Part shown: piece by piece, positions 61,836-64,000 of the stretch
Position numbering within the stretch: the stretch's first letter is position 1
How the letters are laid out: the number at the start of each line of letters is the position of its first letter
From: Leifsonia psychrotolerans
Lineage (GTDB): Bacteria > Actinomycetota > Actinomycetes > Actinomycetales > Microbacteriaceae
Reading direction: 5' to 3'
Assembly: GCF_013410665.1 (NCBI RefSeq)
Contig: NZ_JACCFM010000001.1
Coordinates: 124,001-188,000, forward strand
Length of the DNA: 64,000 bases
Notes under the pieces: model-generated
The model's input: the letters and a program-made list of their open reading frames with translations, nothing else
Told to the model about the DNA's origin: nothing
Database searches by the model: none
Position numbers and translations under genes: made by a program

Positions 61836-63023
61836 ATGACTCCAGCGTTCGCACCCGTGCTCAGCCACGACTCGTCCCCGGGCGGAATTCTCAATCTGGT
61901 GCGGTCCGGCTCCGCGGCGTCCCGCGCCGATATCGCGCGCTCGACCGGGCTCTCCCCGTCGACCGTGACGGCGCGGGTTGAATCGCTGATTCAGAGCGGA
62001 TATCTCCGCGAGGGTGGGCAGGGAAACTCGCGCGGAGGGCGCCGCCCCCGTCACCTCGAGGTGAATCCGACGAGCGGCGCGGTGCTCGGCGTCGACCTCG
62101 GCGCGCACCACGCCTCTTTCGCACTGTTTGATCTCTCCGGCGCCATCCTGGCCGAACGTCACCTGCCGATGGATATCGCCGACGGCCCCCAGCGCATTCT
62201 TCAGTGGATTGCCGACCAGGCGACGTCGATGGTCGCCGAGAGTGCGGCCGAGGGGCAGGAGCTGCGCGCGATCGGGTTGGGTCTGCCCGGCCCGGTCGAG
62301 TCACGCGGTCGCACCCTCGTCTCGCCGTCGCGGATGCCGGGCTGGAACGGTGTTGACGCCGCGGCCCTGCTCAGCTCGCTCAGTGGTGTGCCGGCCCTCG
62401 TGGGCAACGATGCGAATCTCATGGCGATCGGCGAATATGTGAGTCTGTCGGAGCCCGTCGACCAACTTGTCTTCGTGAAGGCGGGCTCCAGTATCGGTTG
62501 CGGTGTGATTGCCGCGGGTTCCCTGCATAACGGGCATCGGGGCATTGCCGGTGACATCAGCCACGTCTCGGTTCCGAACGCTCCGCATACCCTGTGTTCG
62601 TGCGGGCGTTGGGGCTGCCTCGACGCGGTTGCGGGAGGCGCGGCGATCGTGACTAGCCTGCGCGCCGCGGGGGTGGACGTGTCGAACACCGCCGAGGTGA
62701 TTGCGTTGGCCGAGAACGGGCATCCGCTCGCCACGCAGACGCTGCGCGAGGCGGGAACCCGCACGGGTGGGGTGCTCGCGACGATCGTGAACTTTTTCAA
62801 CCCGCAACGCCTGGTGCTCGGTGGTGCGCTCAGCGAGGCCGAAGCTTTCGTGGCGGGTCTGCGCTCGGCGATCTACACCGAATGCATGCCCATGGCGACG
62901 GACTATCTCGAGATCGTGGTGAGCGAGACGAAGGCGCGCGGCGGTGTGATCGGAGCTGCCTGGATGATGCTCGACCACCTCTTTGACGCGGCGGCCATCA
63001 ACGACACGCTGGCCACGGCATGA
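61836..63023 (+). CDS. ROK-family transcriptional repressor (NagC/XylR type)
   Basis: A 395-residue protein: N-terminal winged helix SAASRADIARSTGLSPSTVTARVESLIQSGYLREGG (about 28-63), then the ROK sugar domain starting LGVDLGAHHASFALFDL, with the zinc motif HTLCSCGRWGCLDAVAGG and LVLGGALSEAEAF. It probably senses a sugar or its phosphate and controls both divergent operons through the sites between them. It overlaps the SDR gene by 4 bases. Confidence 0.92.
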   Translation: MTPAFAPVLSHDSSPGGILNLVRSGSAASRADIARSTGLSPSTVTARVESLIQSGYLREGGQGNSRGGRRPRHLEVNPTSGAVLGVDLGAHHASFALFDLSGAILAERHLPMDIADGPQRILQWIADQATSMVAESAAEGQELRAIGLGLPGPVESRGRTLVSPSRMPGWNGVDAAALLSSLSGVPALVGNDANLMAIGEYVSLSEPVDQLVFVKAGSSIGCGVIAAGSLHNGHRGIAGDISHVSVPNAPHTLCSCGRWGCLDAVAGGAAIVTSLRAAGVDVSNTAEVIALAENGHPLATQTLREAGTRTGGVLATIVNFFNPQRLVLGGALSEAEAFVAGLRSAIYTECMPMATDYLEIVVSETKARGGVIGAAWMMLDHLFDAAAINDTLATA

Positions 63024-63787
63024 GCGCGCTGTCCGCGTTTTCATTGGCCGGCAAGGTCGCCCTCGTGACCGGAGCCAGTCGCGGGCTCGGGCGAGCCATG
63101 GCTCAGGCGCTCGGAGAGGCGGGAGCGGCCGTAGCCGTGACCTCCCGGTCGATCGAGTCGGCGCGGGCTGTCGCCGATGAACTGCAGGCGCAGGGGATTC
63201 GAGCCGTCGGCGTGCGGCTGGAGGTGACCGATGTCGACGACGTGGAGCGCGCGATCGAAGAGATCACTGCGGCGCTCGGACCGATCGACGTGCTCGTGAA
63301 CAATGCGGGCATCGGAGTGAGCGGCACGGCCTTGGAGTTGCCTGACGAGAAGTGGCGCGAGGTGATGAGTACCAACGTTGACGGCGTCTGGTTCGTCAGC
63401 CGCGCGGTCGGCCGACGGATGACGGAGCGTGGAGGCGGAACGATCGTCAACGTCGGCTCGATGTCGGCAGACATCGTGAATCGACCGCGCTGGCAGGCGC
63501 CCTACCTGGCGTCGAAGGCGGCCGTGCATCAGCTGACGAAGGCGTTGGCGGCCGAGTGGGCTCCGTACGGCATCCGTGTCAATGCCCTGGCGCCGGGCTA
63601 CTTTCTGACGGAGATGTCGCCGGTGGATCAGCCGGAATATCGGGAGTGGTGCGTCGAACCGGCGGCGATGAAGCGCTATGGGATGCCGGCCGAGCTCGGG
63701 CCGGTTGTGATCTTTCTGGCCAGCGAGGCATCGAGTTTCATGACGGGCTCGATCGTCACGGTCGATGGCGGATACACGCTGTTCTGA
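63020..63787 (+). CDS. Short-chain dehydrogenase/reductase (SDR)
   Basis: A 255-residue classical SDR. Cofactor loop TGASRGLGRAMA, NNAGIG, catalytic Ser in VNVGSMSADIV, Tyr and Lys in YLASKAAVH (YxxxK), and C-terminal FMTGSIVTVDGGYTLF. It resembles gluconate 5-dehydrogenase or 3-oxoacyl reductase types. Translationally coupled to the ROK repressor, and so probably acts on a sugar acid or polyol in that pathway (inference). Confidence 0.93.
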   Translation: MSALSAFSLAGKVALVTGASRGLGRAMAQALGEAGAAVAVTSRSIESARAVADELQAQGIRAVGVRLEVTDVDDVERAIEEITAALGPIDVLVNNAGIGVSGTALELPDEKWREVMSTNVDGVWFVSRAVGRRMTERGGGTIVNVGSMSADIVNRPRWQAPYLASKAAVHQLTKALAAEWAPYGIRVNALAPGYFLTEMSPVDQPEYREWCVEPAAMKRYGMPAELGPVVIFLASEASSFMTGSIVTVDGGYTLF

Positions 63788-63881
63788 TGCGTTCCGGGCC
63801 TCCATGTTCTGTGACGCCCCTGGCGCCGCCTTGCCTGCCTTGCCTGCCTCGGACGCCGTCGAGTCTCGGGTGCCGTCGCCG

Positions 63882-64000
63882 ATGAATCGGGCCGACGCGC
63901 ACATCCATCTCTTCGAGTATGGCTTTTCGGGAACGCGCGAAGCCGGTGCCGAGCTGGCCGACTACGAACAGATCCGCACCCGGTATTCGATCGAGCATGC
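63882..64000 (+). CDS. Amidohydrolase-like protein, 3' end beyond window
   Basis: Only the first 40 residues are visible. NRADAHIHLFEYGFSG has the N-terminal H-x-H metal motif of TIM-barrel amidohydrolases (amidohydrolase-2 type lactonases and decarboxylases). ATG at 63882 is used; a GTG at 63870 is possible. It follows the SDR after 94 bases containing a short TGCCTGCCT repeat, and may be a sugar lactonase of the same pathway (inference). Confidence 0.6.
   Translation, partial: MNRADAHIHLFEYGFSGTREAGAELADYEQIRTRYSIEH

Overview
The window is high-GC DNA with dense, often overlapping genes, many GTG starts, abundant actinobacterial families (SufS/SufU pair, NERD protein, Stealth phosphotransferase, cell-wall-binding repeat 2 domains) and frequent GGATGC/GCATCC words. 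It suggests a high-GC Gram-positive actinobacterium, most likely Microbacteriaceae; the family assignment is inference from style and gene content, not from a marker gene. No rRNA, tRNA, CRISPR array or phage module was recognised, and no gene-free stretch exceeds about 210 bases.

Layout: 1-1318 is the right part of an IS1380-type insertion sequence ending exactly beside the stop of an aldo/keto reductase (AKR) gene that pairs with an MFS exporter. 3573-6280 is a polar amino-acid ABC importer. 6305-6445 holds a perfect 24-bp hairpin followed by a telomere-like TTAGGGGG array that supplies the stop codon of an agmatine deiminase gene, which is divergent from a TetR regulator across a clear palindromic operator. 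8188-15135 holds the HrpA helicase, a SufR-like regulator with a DUF2249 protein, a second AKR, a group III truncated haemoglobin and a small membrane protein. 15219-21037 is a ribose-type ABC importer with an FGGY kinase and a PnuC-family transporter. 21055-29938 has a YyaL-type thioredoxin-domain protein, two tandem surface proteins sharing a nearly identical 1.1-kb N-terminal half (only the second carries a wall anchor) and a Stealth phosphotransferase.

29926-35758 has a CpdA-like phosphodiesterase, OsmC and PAP2 proteins, and a type III polyketide synthase/methyltransferase/flavin monooxygenase cassette resembling bacterial phenolic-lipid clusters. 35798-45495 carries miscellaneous metabolism, including an amine oxidase whose domain order looks circularly permuted. 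46862-48654 is sufS-sufU. 50299-57361 is a compact amino-sugar operon (GntR, BadF-type kinase, SIS protein, GH84 N-acetylglucosaminidase and a CUT1 ABC importer) preceded by DasR-like half sites. 57370-64000 combines a glutamate-type ABC importer with a ROK kinase on one strand and a ROK repressor, an SDR and the start of an amidohydrolase on the other.

Functionally this is mostly a nutrient-scavenging accessory region: two amino-acid importers, two sugar importers with their own kinases, and several one-gene redox enzymes. The most unusual items are the permuted amine oxidase, the recombinogenic surface-protein pair, the G-rich array in a coding 3' end, the ABC/FGGY/PnuC operon and the amino-acid importer wired to ROK sugar-type genes.
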